A DNA stretch of 64,000 nucleotides from Prochlorococcus sp. AG-363-L02 (GCA_003280185.1 QCFP01000001.1:71911-135910); one strand, 5' to 3'. Shown: positions 1-11,003, counted from the stretch's first letter. Numbers and translations are program-made. Notes: generated from the sequence alone by a model not told the origin.

Positions 1-182
<182 letters not shown>

Positions 183-266
183 ACTGTTTTGGATAGATTT
201 AATTTTTGATATAGGAGATTAGCAGCCTGAATACTGGCACTTATTTAATTAAGCTACTTTTGACTT

Positions 267-1244
267 TTAGTCAATCAAGTGTTCTTTGAACCATTTTATA
301 GTTTTATCTAAACCTTCATTAAGATTGATCTTAGGCTCCCACTCCAGCTTTTTTTTCGCTAATTCGATAATAGGCTTTCTTTTCAGTGGGTCATCGCTTG
401 GTAGGGGCTTCATTATAAGGCGTAGTTGTGGGTTAACTTTTGAACGTATTAATTCAGCTAATTCTCTAATTGTAAATTCTTCAGGGTTACCCATATTGAC
501 AGGACCTTCATATTGACCATTCATAAGTAGAACCATACCTTCAATAAGATCATCTACATAACAGAATGATCTTGTCTGATTTCCATCTCCATAGATAGTA
601 ATTGGCTCATTTCTCAAGGCTTGGGTTACAAAATTACTGATAACTCGTCCATCCTTGGGGAGCATTCTTGGTCCATATGTATTAAAGATTCTGATCAATC
701 TTATTTCTGTATTGTGCATTCTTTTGTAGTCAAAGCAAAGAGTCTCAGCGATTCTTTTCCCTTCGTCATAACAACTTCTTGTTCCTAGAGTATTGACTGA
801 CCCTTTATAGGTTTCTGGTTGAGGATGTATCTCAGGATTACCATATACTTCGCTTGTGCTGGCAAATAAAAGCCTCGCTCCAACCCTTCTTGCTAGGCCA
901 AGCATATTGTATGTTCCAAGAAAACTTGTTTTGGCAGTTTTAATTGGATTGAATTGGTAATGGATAGGAGATGCTGGACAGGCTAAATGCCAAATTCTGT
1001 CAACTTCCAGACGAATTGGTTCGGTTACATCATGACGGATTAATTCGAAACGCGGATGCCCAATCCATTGCGAGATATTAGCTTTTATACCAGTAAAATA
1101 GTTGTCTAAACAGATAACCTCTTCGCCTTTATGCATTAGCTTATCTATTAGATGTGAACCTAGAAATCCTGCTCCTCCAGTTACAAGATTTCTATGATAG
1201 GTATTTTTGTTGGCAATAATTTTATCTTGTTTTTGGCTGTGCAT
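267..1244 (-). CDS. UDP-glucuronate decarboxylase (UDP-xylose synthase), extended SDR family
   Basis: A 325-residue extended short-chain dehydrogenase. The NAD-binding glycine motif GGAGFLG is at residues 23-29, the catalytic SxxxY...YxxxK set is visible as STSEVYG near 129 and YDEGK at 159-163, and [10 protein letters not shown] follows. The overall pattern ([22 protein letters not shown]) is that of UDP-glucuronate decarboxylases, which make UDP-xylose for cell-surface polysaccharide; dTDP-glucose dehydratase-like relatives are the alternative. The first ~17 residues before RNLVTGG are not typical of the family, so translation may start later. The gene is transcribed away from thiC and stands alone. 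Confidence 0.85.
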   Translation of the reverse strand: MHSQKQDKIIANKNTYHRNLVTGGAGFLGSHLIDKLMHKGEEVICLDNYFTGIKANISQWIGHPRFELIRHDVTEPIRLEVDRIWHLACPASPIHYQFNPIKTAKTSFLGTYNMLGLARRVGARLLFASTSEVYGNPEIHPQPETYKGSVNTLGTRSCYDEGKRIAETLCFDYKRMHNTEIRLIRIFNTYGPRMLPKDGRVISNFVTQALRNEPITIYGDGNQTRSFCYVDDLIEGMVLLMNGQYEGPVNMGNPEEFTIRELAELIRSKVNPQLRLIMKPLPSDDPLKRKPIIELAKKKLEWEPKINLNEGLDKTIKWFKEHLID

Positions 1245-1284
1245 GTCTAGGTTTGATTTGTGTTTTTCAATTTGCTTCGATAAG

Positions 1285-1328
1285 AAAAAATATACCTAGC
1301 CAATTCTAAGTAGACGTTGGCTAGGTAT
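1285..1328 (-). terminator. Rho-independent terminator of tkt
   Basis: Perfect 12-bp inverted repeat: ATACCTAGCCAA at 1292-1303 and TTGGCTAGGTAT at 1317-1328, with a 13-nt loop. On the minus strand it is followed by a run of six T (A on plus, 1285-1290). It lies downstream of tkt and upstream of the decarboxylase gene, so it should end tkt transcription. It is the clearest terminator in the window. Confidence 0.85.
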
Positions 1329-1367
1329 GCTGAATCAGAATAATTCTGATAATTAATCATTAATTAA

Positions 1368-3377
1368 TTAACCAAGAAGAGCTTTGGCTTTGGTAATTAC
1401 ATTTTCTACAGTGAATCCAAATTTTTCCATACAAGTTCCACCTGGAGCAGATGCACCAAAGCTCCCCATCGTAATACTGTCACCATCAAGGCCAATATAT
1501 TTATGCCAGCCGAATGATTCTGCAGCTTCAACAACCAGTCTTTTTCTTATTGAATTTGGCAATACTGCCTCTTTGTATTCTGTAGATTGCTCTTCAAAAA
1601 GTTCAACACAAGGCATTGAAATAACCCTTACATTGTGCCCTTCAGAAGATAGTTGCTTGCTTGCTTGAACACATAGATCAAGCTCGCTGCCTGTTCCTAT
1701 TAAAATTAGATCAGGCTTGCTTTCACAATCAACTAGTACATATCCACCTAGTGCAACTTTGTCTATAGAAGAATTCGCTTGATTTGCCATACCTTGTCTG
1801 CTTAAACAAAGTGAGCTAGGACGGTTTCGATTCTCGATGGCTACTTTGTACGCCCCACTTGTTTCGTTGCCATCACCAGGTCGGAAAACGAGCATGTTTG
1901 GAATTGCTCTGAGCGATGGAATTGTTTCTATTGGTTGATGAGTTGGACCATCTTCCCCCACTCCTATTGAGTCATGAGTGAGTACATAGATAACACCTAA
2001 TTCGCTGAGAGCTGAAAGGCGCATAGAACCTCTCATGTAGTCAGCAAAGACAAGGAATGTTCCCCCATAAGGAATTAGCCCACTTTTGTGATATGCAATT
2101 CCATTGAGAATTGCTGCCATTGCATGTTCTCTGACCCCAAAGTGTAAATAACGTTTGTTCGGAGTTTCTGCTTGAAAAGATCCTGTCTCACCTTTAATGT
2201 CAGTGTAATTTGAATGAGTAAGATCTGCTGATCCGCCGATTAATTCGGGTAGATTTGGCCCTAATTCTCCAAGGCATATTTGCGAGTGTTTACGAGTTGC
2301 AAGCCCTTTGTCATTTTCGGTATAGGTTGGAAGATTTTTATCCCAGTCTTTTGGTAGTTCTCCACGTAGCATTCTTTCAAACTCTTTTGCTTCCTGAGGA
2401 TATTTCTGACGGTAATTAGCTAGGGACTCATTCCATTTAGACTCAGCTAATTCACCTTTTTGAATTGCTTGCCTGAATTGATCATAGACTTCCTGAGGAA
2501 TCTCAAATGGTGGAAAATTCCAATCCAGTTGTTTTCTTGTAAGGGCTGCTTCCTCCTCTCCGAGGGGAGCACCATGTACACCTGCAGTATCACTTTTATT
2601 AGGCGAACCATATCCAATAGTTGTACTTATTTTTATGATCGAAGGTTTATCGGTGACTGATTTTGCTTCTGAAATAGCTTGTGCAATCGAATTGATGTCA
2701 CTATTTCCATCCTTTACATGTTGAACATGCCAGCCATAGGCTTCATAACGCTTTAAAACATCTTCCGTAAATGATACATCTGTACGTCCATCAATAGTTA
2801 TTTGGTTGTCATCATAAAGCGCTATTAATTTTCCTAATTTAAGATGACCAGCTAATGAGCATGCTTCAGCCGATACACCTTCTTGATTGCATCCATCTCC
2901 CATTACTACGTATGTGAAATGATCAACAATTATTGAGTCAACTTTGTTGAATTTTGCAGCGAGATGTGCCTCTGCAATGGCTAAGCCCACAGCATTAGAT
3001 ATGCCAGCGCCTAGCGGACCCGCTGTAACTTCTACTCCGGCTGTTTCAAATGTTTCTGGGTGGCCTGGTGTGCGAGACCCCCATTGTCTGAATTGCTTTA
3101 TGTCTTCTATTGAGATTGATTCATAGCCAGTTAGGTGAAGCAGTGCATATAGCAGCATGCATCCATGACCAGCGGATAGGACAAAGCGATCGCGATTAAA
3201 CCAATTAGGATTTTTGGGATTGTGGTTAAGAAATTTATCCCAGAGGGCATAACCCATTGGAGCGCAGCCCATAGGAAGGCCTGGATGGCCGCTATTGGAC
3301 TTGTTTACAGCATCTACTGCGAGCATCCTGATGCTGTTAACGCAGAGTGTGTCAAGGGAAGCGGGCGCTGCGACCAT
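1368..3377 (-). CDS. tkt: Transketolase
   Basis: Thiamin-diphosphate enzyme of the Calvin cycle and pentose phosphate pathway, moving two-carbon units between sugar phosphates. The reading frame is open further upstream, but the start at 3377 ([11 protein letters not shown]) gives 669 residues, the normal transketolase size; the upstream extension would run into fabF and looks unlike the family. Visible motifs are SGHPGLPMG near the N-terminus, the ThDP/Mg motif GDGCNQEG near residue 160, GGSADL in the middle domain and the conserved [15 protein letters not shown] segment. It lies 67 bp downstream of fabF on the same strand and ends before a strong hairpin terminator. Confidence 0.97.
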   Translation of the reverse strand: MVAAPASLDTLCVNSIRMLAVDAVNKSNSGHPGLPMGCAPMGYALWDKFLNHNPKNPNWFNRDRFVLSAGHGCMLLYALLHLTGYESISIEDIKQFRQWGSRTPGHPETFETAGVEVTAGPLGAGISNAVGLAIAEAHLAAKFNKVDSIIVDHFTYVVMGDGCNQEGVSAEACSLAGHLKLGKLIALYDDNQITIDGRTDVSFTEDVLKRYEAYGWHVQHVKDGNSDINSIAQAISEAKSVTDKPSIIKISTTIGYGSPNKSDTAGVHGAPLGEEEAALTRKQLDWNFPPFEIPQEVYDQFRQAIQKGELAESKWNESLANYRQKYPQEAKEFERMLRGELPKDWDKNLPTYTENDKGLATRKHSQICLGELGPNLPELIGGSADLTHSNYTDIKGETGSFQAETPNKRYLHFGVREHAMAAILNGIAYHKSGLIPYGGTFLVFADYMRGSMRLSALSELGVIYVLTHDSIGVGEDGPTHQPIETIPSLRAIPNMLVFRPGDGNETSGAYKVAIENRNRPSSLCLSRQGMANQANSSIDKVALGGYVLVDCESKPDLILIGTGSELDLCVQASKQLSSEGHNVRVISMPCVELFEEQSTEYKEAVLPNSIRKRLVVEAAESFGWHKYIGLDGDSITMGSFGASAPGGTCMEKFGFTVENVITKAKALLG

Positions 3378-3444
3378 GGTTTTAATGGGGGAATGCGTAG
3401 ATAGATGAGGTTTATGGAGAGGGATGGCGGCGGTTGAAGCCCGC

Positions 3445-4692
3445 TTAGGACATCCTTCGGAATGCAAGGCAGACGTTGTGGCCTCCGAACCCAAATGAGT
3501 TCGACAGCACTACTTTTAGGCTGCTTTCTCTTGCAGTATTAGGCACGTAGTCCAGATCACAGTCGGGATCAGGATTGGAGTAATTGATTGTTGGTGGGAT
3601 TACTTGGTGCTTTAGCGCAAGCACACATGCCACTGCTTCAATTCCACCAGACCCACCAAGAAGATGGCCAGTCATAGATTTTGTTGAACTAACTGGAAGT
3701 TGTTTGGCTTTATCACCGAAGACTTTTTTGATAGCGGCACTTTCATTGCTGTCATTGGCAGGAGTACTCGTTCCATGAGCGTTGATGTAATCAACCTCTT
3801 GGTGGTTGAGTTTTCCGTCTTGAAGGGCTAAACGCATTGCTTCAGCACCACCGATTCCACCAGGTGTTGGGGATGTGATGTGATGAGCATCGCAAGTGGT
3901 CCCATAGCCAACAATTTCTGCATGAATTGTTGCTCCTCTTGATTGTGCATTTTCAAGGGTTTCGAGGACCAAAATACCTGCTCCTTCTCCAATCACGAAA
4001 CCATCTCGTTCAGCATCAAAAGGTCTGCTAGCCGAGCAAGGATCGTCATTTCGGAAAGATAAGGCTTTGGCACTAGCAAAACCTGCGACCCCAAGAGGGG
4101 TAATGCTTGCTTCGGCACCACCACAAATCATTGCATCTGCTTTTCCAAGTTGAAGCAATCGAAAAGCATCGCCAATAGCATTGGAACCAGCAGCACATGC
4201 AGTAGCAACTGCAGAACTAGGACCTTTCGCTCCCAATGCTATTGCGGCAAGACCCGTGGCCATGTTTGGGATCATCATGGGCACGGTGAAAGGGCTTACT
4301 CGACCAGGACCTTTTTCGGCGAGGACATGGGCTTGAGTTTCCATCGTTAATAAGCCACCCACGCCAGATCCAATAATGACTCCAATACGTGGAGCATTTT
4401 TGTCATTAATAGTTAACCCTGAATCTTGGATAGCTTGTTTTGCAGCAGTTACGCCAAATTTTGAGAATCGATCCCATCTTTTCGATTCTTTTGGCTCAAT
4501 AAAGGTTGTTGGATCAAAGTCCTTGACCTCTGCAGCAAAACGACATGCATGGGCAGCAGCATCAAATAAGGTGATTGCTGTTATGCCATTGCGACCTGAA
4601 GTAAGACCATCTAGATAGGCCTTGACGCTATTCCCGATCGGCGTTATCGCACCGAGGCCTGTGACCACAACGCGATGGAGACCCTCCACCAT
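3445..4692 (-). CDS. fabF: 3-oxoacyl-[acyl-carrier-protein] synthase II
   Basis: Condensing enzyme of type II fatty acid elongation: adds malonyl-ACP carbon to the growing acyl chain. The 415-residue protein shows the Cys-His-His thiolase-fold triad: Cys166 in ATACAAGS, His306 in [11 protein letters not shown] and His343 in [10 protein letters not shown], with Lys338. The start ([14 protein letters not shown]) matches the family. It lies 8 bp downstream of acpP on the same strand, the common acpP-fabF arrangement, and is probably cotranscribed with it and with tkt. Confidence 0.97.
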   Translation of the reverse strand: MVEGLHRVVVTGLGAITPIGNSVKAYLDGLTSGRNGITAITLFDAAAHACRFAAEVKDFDPTTFIEPKESKRWDRFSKFGVTAAKQAIQDSGLTINDKNAPRIGVIIGSGVGGLLTMETQAHVLAEKGPGRVSPFTVPMMIPNMATGLAAIALGAKGPSSAVATACAAGSNAIGDAFRLLQLGKADAMICGGAEASITPLGVAGFASAKALSFRNDDPCSASRPFDAERDGFVIGEGAGILVLETLENAQSRGATIHAEIVGYGTTCDAHHITSPTPGGIGGAEAMRLALQDGKLNHQEVDYINAHGTSTPANDSNESAAIKKVFGDKAKQLPVSSTKSMTGHLLGGSGGIEAVACVLALKHQVIPPTINYSNPDPDCDLDYVPNTARESSLKVVLSNSFGFGGHNVCLAFRRMS

Positions 4693-4700
4693 TGTGCTCC

Positions 4701-4943
4701 TTAGGATTGCTTGTCTTCGATGTACTTGACAGCATCCCCGACCGTGGCGATACCTTCGGCAGCCTCGTCAGGGATTTCTATATCAAATGCCTCCTCAAGA
4801 GCCATTACAAGTTCAACAGTGTCGAGGGAGTCGGCACCTAGGTCGTTTTGAAAGTTAGACGCAGGCTTGATTTCGCCAGCTTCTACGCTGAGTTGCTCAG
4901 CAACGATGGAACGTACTTTTTCGAGAATCTCTTCCTGGGACAT
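4701..4943 (-). CDS. acpP: Acyl carrier protein
   Basis: An 80-residue acidic protein starting [10 protein letters not shown]. The DSL motif ([11 protein letters not shown]) contains Ser39, the phosphopantetheine attachment site. A start eight codons upstream is open but would add residues not seen in the family. It is the first gene of acpP-fabF and is divergent from psaC, with about 138 bp between start codons for two promoters. Confidence 0.97.
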   Translation of the reverse strand: MSQEEILEKVRSIVAEQLSVEAGEIKPASNFQNDLGADSLDTVELVMALEEAFDIEIPDEAAEGIATVGDAVKYIEDKQS

Positions 4944-5039
4944 ATCCGTGAAGATAGGACTCCGCATCCTACGAGCTCATGGTCTGTAGTTAACAACAGT
5001 GACGGCAGAGCTGTGAAATTGTCCCAGAGGGACATTTGA

Positions 5040-5327
<288 letters not shown>

Positions 5328-5383
5328 TTTTCCAATTCTTTGGATAAAGGGGGGTTCTTTTTTTCGGTTTACCCCATAAGCTC

Positions 5384-5407
5384 AGCCCGGCGCTGCCGGG
5401 CTTTTTG
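5384..5407 (+). terminator. GC-rich hairpin terminator after psaC
   Basis: Inverted repeat AGCCCGGC (5384-5391) and GCCGGGCT (5395-5402) with a 3-nt loop, followed by TTTTTG. It has the form of a Rho-independent terminator for psaC. It ends only two bases before the glmS start codon at 5410, so it also forms the immediate leader of glmS. Confidence 0.75.
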
Positions 5408-5409
5408 TT

Positions 5410-7314
5410 ATGTGCGGAATTGTTGCTGTTATTGGTTCAAGGGAAGCGGCACCTTTGCTTCTGGAGGGATTAAAACAGTTGGAATACCGTGGATACGATT
5501 CCGCTGGTCTTGCAACTGTTACATCTTCCTCAAAGGGGACGGATGGAATTCTTACCTGTCAACGAGCGGAGGGGAAGTTAGTTAATCTCACTGCTCTTGT
5601 TGAGCAAAAGGGTTCTGCAGGTCATTTAGGCATTGGCCACACAAGATGGGCTACACATGGCAAACCTGAGGAGAGGAATGCTCATCCGCATAGAGATACT
5701 TCAGGAAATATTGCAGTAGTACAAAACGGCATTATCGAAAATCATCGAACTTTGAGAAAAGATCTTGAAGCTGAAGGAGTTACATTTACTTCTGAAACGG
5801 ACACTGAAGTAATTCCTCATCTTATTGCAAGGGAATTGGACCGTTTGCAAATGGAAGGACGAATTGCAAGTGGAGCAAGCTTATTAGCTGCGGTTCAGAG
5901 GGCTTCTATGCAATTGACCGGTGCATATGCTCTTGCAGTTGTTTGGTCAAAAGCTCCTGAAGCTTTAATTGTTGCAAGAAGGCAAGCTCCTTTACTGATT
6001 GGTTTAGGAGAAGGGGAATTCCTTTGTGCAAGTGATACCCCAGCTCTTGCGGGGTTTACTCGAACAATTCTTCCAATGGAGGATGGTGAAATTGCTTTGT
6101 TAACTCCTTTAGGAATTGAGTTATACGATTCTGAGGGGAATAGAAAACAGCGAAGCCCGACTTTGTTGAGAGGTTATGAGCATGTTGCTGATAGGCGACA
6201 TTTTCGTCACTTCATGTTGAAGGAAATTCACGAGCAACCTGAAATAGCCGAATTATGGGTTACAAGAAACCTTCCTGAAGGACTTTCTCCACGAAACCCT
6301 GTTGCTTTACCCTTTGACGAGGCTTTTTATGAAGGTATAGATCGTGTTCAAATTTTAGCTTGTGGGACTAGTCGCCATGCAGCATTGGTCGGTGCTCATT
6401 TATTAGAGCAATTTTCAGGGATACCAACTTCTGTGTTTTACGCGAGTGAATTTAGATATGCTCCTCCCCCTTTAGAGCCAAATACGTTGACAATTGGGGT
6501 CACTCAGTCTGGTGAGACAGCTGATACCCTTGCAGCTCTGCTGATGGAAGCTGATAGAAGAGATTCACATGGGGATAAGGCTTTTGCTTCGCGTCAGTTA
6601 GGAGTAACAAATAGACCTGAAAGTTCATTAGCAAGGCAAGTATCGAATGTTCTTGATATTGGAGCTGGTATTGAAGTTGGCGTAGCTGCTACAAAAACAT
6701 TCCTTGGTCAATTGCTTTCTTTTTATGGTCTTGCATTAATGTTTGCTGCTCGCAGAAAAAGCCGTACTGATGATGAAATATTAGAACTTATAAATGAACT
6801 GAGATCTGTTCCAGATCAATTGAGGGGGTTAATCCAAAAACATGACAAATTATCAGAAGCTATTGCTCCTCGTTTTGCTGAGACAAAAGATGTAATTTTC
6901 TTAGGAAGAGGAATAAATTACCCTATTGCTCTTGAAGGAGCTTTGAAATTGAAGGAAATTAGCTATATCCATGCAGAGGGTTATCCAGCTGGAGAGATGA
7001 AGCATGGTCCAATCGCTTTGCTTGATCCTTATGTCCCAGTAATATCAATTGCGATGCCCGGTGTTGTCTTTGATAAGGTTCTAAGTAATGCTCAAGAAGC
7101 AAAGGCTAGAGATGCACAGTTAATTGGCATTGCACCAGAAGGTCCTGATACAGAGATTTTTGACGCGTTATTAGCTTTACCTAAGGTTAGTGAATGGGTC
7201 AGCCCATTATTTTCTATTGTCCCAATGCAATTACTTAGTTACCACATTGCAGCTCATAGAGGACTTGATGTGGACCAACCGAGGAATTTGGCTAAAAGCG
7301 TTACTGTTGAATAA
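5410..7314 (+). CDS. glmS: Glutamine-fructose-6-phosphate aminotransferase (isomerizing)
   Basis: Makes glucosamine-6-phosphate from fructose-6-phosphate and glutamine, the first step to UDP-GlcNAc for peptidoglycan. The 634-residue protein begins MCGIVAVIG; Cys2 is the N-terminal nucleophile of the glutaminase domain, which fixes the start. The glutaminase domain carries LGIGHTRWATHG and EYRGYDSAG. Two SIS sugar isomerase domains follow (LACGTSRHAA, VTQSGETADT, FLGRG, GEMKHGPIALL), ending in the family tail DVDQPRNLAKSVTVE. No Shine-Dalgarno is seen because the psaC hairpin fills that position. It ends one base before the convergent mannose gene. Confidence 0.97.
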   Translation: MCGIVAVIGSREAAPLLLEGLKQLEYRGYDSAGLATVTSSSKGTDGILTCQRAEGKLVNLTALVEQKGSAGHLGIGHTRWATHGKPEERNAHPHRDTSGNIAVVQNGIIENHRTLRKDLEAEGVTFTSETDTEVIPHLIARELDRLQMEGRIASGASLLAAVQRASMQLTGAYALAVVWSKAPEALIVARRQAPLLIGLGEGEFLCASDTPALAGFTRTILPMEDGEIALLTPLGIELYDSEGNRKQRSPTLLRGYEHVADRRHFRHFMLKEIHEQPEIAELWVTRNLPEGLSPRNPVALPFDEAFYEGIDRVQILACGTSRHAALVGAHLLEQFSGIPTSVFYASEFRYAPPPLEPNTLTIGVTQSGETADTLAALLMEADRRDSHGDKAFASRQLGVTNRPESSLARQVSNVLDIGAGIEVGVAATKTFLGQLLSFYGLALMFAARRKSRTDDEILELINELRSVPDQLRGLIQKHDKLSEAIAPRFAETKDVIFLGRGINYPIALEGALKLKEISYIHAEGYPAGEMKHGPIALLDPYVPVISIAMPGVVFDKVLSNAQEAKARDAQLIGIAPEGPDTEIFDALLALPKVSEWVSPLFSIVPMQLLSYHIAAHRGLDVDQPRNLAKSVTVE

Positions 7315-7315
7315 G

Positions 7316-8770
7316 TCAACTCAGACGCACTTGGTTTATCCTTTTATACCTATCTTCGAATCTAACGATATCATCCTCCCCTAGGTAGGCACCACTTTGT
7401 ATTTCGATTAATTCCATAGGCATTTTTCCTGGATTTGTTAATCTATGTTTACACCCTAGCGGTATATAAGTACTTTCATTTTCTCCTAATAATTGTTGTT
7501 CGCCATCACGTTCAATCATTGCAGTTCCTTTTACTACTATCCAGTGTTCTGCTCGATGATGATGCATTTGCAGTGAAAGACTTTCACCAGGCTTAACTAC
7601 AATTCTTTTAACTTGCCATCGAGTATCTTCTACAACGCTGGTGTAATAGCCCCATGGACGATATATTTTGCGATGAGCTTTTCCCTCTGGGCTGCCGTCT
7701 TCCTCTAGTTGTTTTACGATATTTTTGACATGCTGTGACTGACTTCTATCAGCAATTAAAATAGCATCATCAGTTTCTACAATTATAAGGTCTTTCAGAC
7801 CAAGACCAACAATAAGTCGATGCTCACTTCTGATATAGCAATTTTGTATGTTTTCAGAAATAACTCGACCTAAGGAACTATTGCCATTGGAGTCTTTTTT
7901 TGCGGTTTCCCATAATGCATTCCAGCTTCCAACATCACTCCATCCTGCATTTAGTGGAATAACACTTCCTAGTTGAGTTTTTTCCATAACAGCAACATCA
8001 ATTGGAACATTTGGACAATTTGCGAAAGCTTCTCTTTCAAGTCGAAGAAATTCCATATCTGGCATTTCGTTTTCAAGTGCAGCTCTACAAGAACTAACAA
8101 TTTCTGGTGCTAGTCGCTCTAGTTCACTGAGAATTGCACTGGCTTTAAAGAGGAAGATTCCGCTATTCCACGTAAATCTGTTATCAGAAAGAAATTCTTG
8201 TGCTTTTTCTTTATTAGGCTTTTCGAAAAAGTTCTCAATAGGCATGTCTATGCGCTCATGTCCATTAGGGGCTTTTCCAGCTTCTATATATCCGTAGCCA
8301 GTTTCAGGGCATGTTGGGACTATCCCGAATGTAACTAGGCGTCCTTCTTCTGCAGGTTTACGACCGATTTGGATTGTTTGACGAAATTCTTCGCAGTTTT
8401 GAATTAAATGATCTGCTGATAAAACTAGAAGAAGAGGATCATTGCCTCTTTCGGTTGCTTGAAGGGCAGCAACGGCTATAGCAGGGGCTGTATTACGTCC
8501 AATGGGCTCCAAGAGAATTGTTTTTGGAGAAACGCTGATTTGGCGCATTTGTTCTGCAACGATGAAGCGATGATCTTCATGGCAAATCAATATTGGATCA
8601 GTGAGCCCTTTTAGGCCCTGAAGCCTTTTTTGCGTTTGTTGTAAAAGCGTTTCACCTTCAACTCCTCCAAGAGCCCAATATTGCTTTGGATAACTTGCTC
8701 TGGAAAGAGGCCAAAGACGTGTACCTGTTCCACCGCAGAGGATTACAGGGATTAGGGGTCTAATTTCCAC
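7316..8770 (-). CDS. Mannose-1-phosphate guanylyltransferase, with C-terminal cupin (mannose-6-phosphate isomerase type II)
   Basis: A 484-residue two-domain protein. The N-terminal nucleotidyltransferase has GGTGTRLWPLSR (about 13-24), FFEKPNKEKA and the GWSDVGSW segment. The C-terminal cupin (about 365-480) starts at YRPWGYY and has MHHHRAEHWIVVKG metal-binding histidines, the hallmark of the ManC/AlgA type II enzymes. It makes GDP-mannose for surface polysaccharide and may also isomerise mannose-6-phosphate. It is convergent with glmS. With the decarboxylase at 267 and the glycosyltransferase at 23678 it indicates extracellular glycan synthesis. Confidence 0.9.
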   Translation of the reverse strand: MEIRPLIPVILCGGTGTRLWPLSRASYPKQYWALGGVEGETLLQQTQKRLQGLKGLTDPILICHEDHRFIVAEQMRQISVSPKTILLEPIGRNTAPAIAVAALQATERGNDPLLLVLSADHLIQNCEEFRQTIQIGRKPAEEGRLVTFGIVPTCPETGYGYIEAGKAPNGHERIDMPIENFFEKPNKEKAQEFLSDNRFTWNSGIFLFKASAILSELERLAPEIVSSCRAALENEMPDMEFLRLEREAFANCPNVPIDVAVMEKTQLGSVIPLNAGWSDVGSWNALWETAKKDSNGNSSLGRVISENIQNCYIRSEHRLIVGLGLKDLIIVETDDAILIADRSQSQHVKNIVKQLEEDGSPEGKAHRKIYRPWGYYTSVVEDTRWQVKRIVVKPGESLSLQMHHHRAEHWIVVKGTAMIERDGEQQLLGENESTYIPLGCKHRLTNPGKMPMELIEIQSGAYLGEDDIVRFEDRYKRINQVRLS

Positions 8771-8827
8771 TCTTTAAGGGATTAGTCTCTTAAGAATCGC
8801 GCAAAAAACTTCATTTTGTCGATCTCT

Positions 8828-9361
8828 TTATAGATCTAATAAACCCTTCGGTGGAGTGAGTTTTAGCCAACCTTCTTTAAGGTTGACTTCTGGAACTATT
8901 TCTTTAACAAAGGGGATTAGTACTTTTTTCCCATTTAAAAGCTCTACTTCTAAGAGGTCATTCCCCGCACTTTCAAGGCCTTTGACTTCGCCTATGGAGG
9001 CTTCATGTTTGTTGAGGCAGACTTTAAGACCAATTAAATCTAGAAAATGAAACTCATTTGGTGCAAGTTTAGGACGATTACCAGTAGGCACTAAGAGGCT
9101 TTTACCAATTAAGCTTTCAGCTTGATCTCGATTGTTGATTCCTGCGAGCTTCACCACATAAAGGGATTTACCTGGGATAAGTCTTCCTGAAATTAATTCG
9201 ATTACCTTTGGTGGGGATCCTTTCATTGTTGATATCCAGCGCTTTCCTGCTTTTGTAAAGCGTTCTGGAAAGTCAGTACTAGGATTGACTCGAATTTGAC
9301 CTTGCAAGCCTTGGGCAGCAACAATCTTGCCAATTGTCAGCCAGTTTTCAGTTTGAGACAT
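8828..9361 (-). CDS. rimM: Ribosome maturation factor RimM
   Basis: A 177-residue protein (ATG at 9361; a GTG two codons earlier is possible). The N-terminal RimM barrel starts NWLTIGKIVAAQGLQGQIRV and the C-terminal PRC-barrel contains VLIPFVKEIVPEVN followed by LTPPKGLLDL, all typical of the family. RimM assists 30S head assembly and processing of 16S rRNA by binding S19. It is divergent from the ndhS-like gene, with about 50 bp between starts. Confidence 0.93.
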   Translation of the reverse strand: MSQTENWLTIGKIVAAQGLQGQIRVNPSTDFPERFTKAGKRWISTMKGSPPKVIELISGRLIPGKSLYVVKLAGINNRDQAESLIGKSLLVPTGNRPKLAPNEFHFLDLIGLKVCLNKHEASIGEVKGLESAGNDLLEVELLNGKKVLIPFVKEIVPEVNLKEGWLKLTPPKGLLDL

Positions 9362-9412
9362 TTTCACTAGGTTCCCACGATAATGTCTTGATTGATGTTT
9401 TGAGTAGATTCC

Positions 9413-9598
9413 ATGCCAAAAAAGGAAGTTCCAATTCTGCCTGGTTCAACTGTGATTGTGAAAGATTTATCTTCTATCTATAAGGGTTACACTGGTTTTG
9501 TGCAAAGAATTAGTTCTGGAAGAGCCGCAGTTCTTTTTGAGGGCGGTAATTGGGACAAGTTAGTTACTATTCCTCTAGAGGATTTAGAGTTATCCTAG
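9413..9598 (+). CDS. ndhS: NDH-1 complex subunit S (ferredoxin-docking, SH3-like)
   Basis: A 61-residue protein with the pattern PGSTVIVKD, YKGYTGFVQRI and AVLFEGGNWDKLVT, which I recognise as the cyanobacterial NdhS family: a small SH3-like subunit of the photosynthetic NDH-1 complex involved in ferredoxin binding and cyclic electron flow. The basic N-terminal MPKKE is consistent. The name comes from motif recall; a generic SH3-like unknown protein is the alternative. It faces rnc convergently. Confidence 0.75.
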   Translation: MPKKEVPILPGSTVIVKDLSSIYKGYTGFVQRISSGRAAVLFEGGNWDKLVTIPLEDLELS

Positions 9599-9648
9599 TT
9601 CTCTCTTGCCTGGACGACTTTCTCATTGATTCCATATGATTATGTTTT

Positions 9649-10428
9649 TTATTTAAATGAATCTTTATCATTTTTTGTGTTATTTCTTTTTAGTTTCTCC
9701 AGGGCTTGACGAGCTGCTTCTTGCTCAGATCCACGCTTAGATCTACCCCAGCCAAAGCCTAATGACTCTTCATTTAGATATACTCTGGAAAAGAATCTTT
9801 TTGGATTTCCATGATCAAGATTCTTTTCTTCACTTCTGTAAATCGGAACAGATTTTCTTTTCGATTGACACCATTCCTGTAGGGCTGATTTGCAGTTATA
9901 ATTTTCGGGATTAGCTAGTATAGATTTGCTTTCCTTGATCCAATATGGGGTCAACCATGTATGGATAGGTTCTAGATCTTCCCAGTATTGATATATAGCT
10001 CCAATCAAGGCTTCTGTCGCTTCTGCTTGCAGTGTTGATTTCCCAAAACTATCACCTGCTGCTTTTTTCCCAATAATTAGTACTTCTTCAATTTTGATTT
10101 GTTCGCCCACTTCCGCGAGCCATCTGTCACTAACTAGTTGGGCCCTTAGTGCGGATCTTTCGCCTACATTCATTTTTGGAAAGTGACGTTCAATGAACTC
10201 TGAGGCCACAAGTCGCAACACAGCGTCGCCAAGAAATTCTAATTTTTCATGATTCTTTGGTTGGTTGGCAGAGGTATGGGTGAGTGCTTCGTCTATTAAA
10301 TCAAGGGATTCTGTTTTTTTTCTTGAAGGAGAGTTGCTAGAAAAATGGTCAATTTTTAGTCGACGCAAAAACTCTCTTAATGCGGTTACACGTTGAATCG
10401 TCATTCTTCTTGAGCTTGAGTCTTTCAT
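9649..10428 (-). CDS. rnc: Ribonuclease III
   Basis: A 259-residue double-strand-specific endoribonuclease for rRNA and mRNA processing. The catalytic signature is EKLEFLGDAVLRLV, followed by SERSALRAQLVSD and ATEALIGAIY with the second acidic set. The C-terminal double-stranded RNA-binding domain contains KSALQEWCQ and ends GSEQEAARQALEKL. Two N-terminal starts (10428 and the ATG eight codons later, MTIQRV) are possible. It lies just downstream, in its own direction, of the RNase P RNA, grouping two RNA-processing genes. Confidence 0.93.
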   Translation of the reverse strand: MKDSSSRRMTIQRVTALREFLRRLKIDHFSSNSPSRKKTESLDLIDEALTHTSANQPKNHEKLEFLGDAVLRLVASEFIERHFPKMNVGERSALRAQLVSDRWLAEVGEQIKIEEVLIIGKKAAGDSFGKSTLQAEATEALIGAIYQYWEDLEPIHTWLTPYWIKESKSILANPENYNCKSALQEWCQSKRKSVPIYRSEEKNLDHGNPKRFFSRVYLNEESLGFGWGRSKRGSEQEAARQALEKLKRNNTKNDKDSFK

Positions 10429-10505
10429 GAGATTTTTTATTAATAGTTCCCATTAGCAGAGTGTTTCTAATTATGTATCTTTGGCTTTTTTTGAGTTGAA
10501 TAGGG

Positions 10506-10892
10506 AGAAAGCAGGGAGTAAGCCGGGTTCTGTTCGCTCCACAAAGGAGCGGGTGATCATCTATCTGGGACTACTGTTTCCAGCAGCCTCTAGCGGCTCA
10601 TACTGTGGAACGAGGTAGATGGCGATTCTTCGTTCCTAGGCCTTGCTCCTAGCCGGGGTTTACCTAGCCAGCACCTCTCGATGCTGCTGGTGCGCTCTTA
10701 CCGCACCTTTGCACCCTTGCCTGTTCCATGGAAATGGTCATCGGCGGTGTGTTTCTGTGGCACTATCCTCACGGTCACCCGCACTGGGCGTTACCCAGCA
10801 AGCTTGGCCATCGGGGAGCCCGGACTTTCCTCAATCGATCCTTGTTGTTAAAAAACAGCAACATTCGATCGTAATCACCTCTCCTGCTTTCA
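10506..10892 (-). ncRNA. rnpB: RNase P RNA (M1 RNA homologue)
   Basis: On the minus strand the region contains the conserved 5' core GAGGAAAGTCCGGGCTCC, the GACCGTGAGGATAGTGCCAC segment and the 3' core ACAGAACCCGGCTTACTCCC, the bacterial type A RNase P RNA landmarks. The ends pair as helix P1: GAAAGCAGG near 10885-10893 with CCTGCTTTC near 10506-10515. This sets the limits and a length near 387 nt. The RNA is the catalytic component that matures tRNA 5' ends. The ends are estimated from pairing. Confidence 0.93.
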
Positions 10893-10929
10893 AGGTCCAT
10901 AATGCCCTCTGAAGAAACTTTCTTTCAAT

Positions 10930-11003
<74 letters not shown>

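Noticed and set aside
3378..3494. 39-codon N-terminal extension of transketolase
   Set aside because: It overlaps fabF, lacks family similarity, and the start at 3377 gives the normal length.
10643..10912. 89-residue plus-strand reading frame
   Set aside because: It is the complement of the RNase P RNA; the conserved RNA landmarks explain the sequence.
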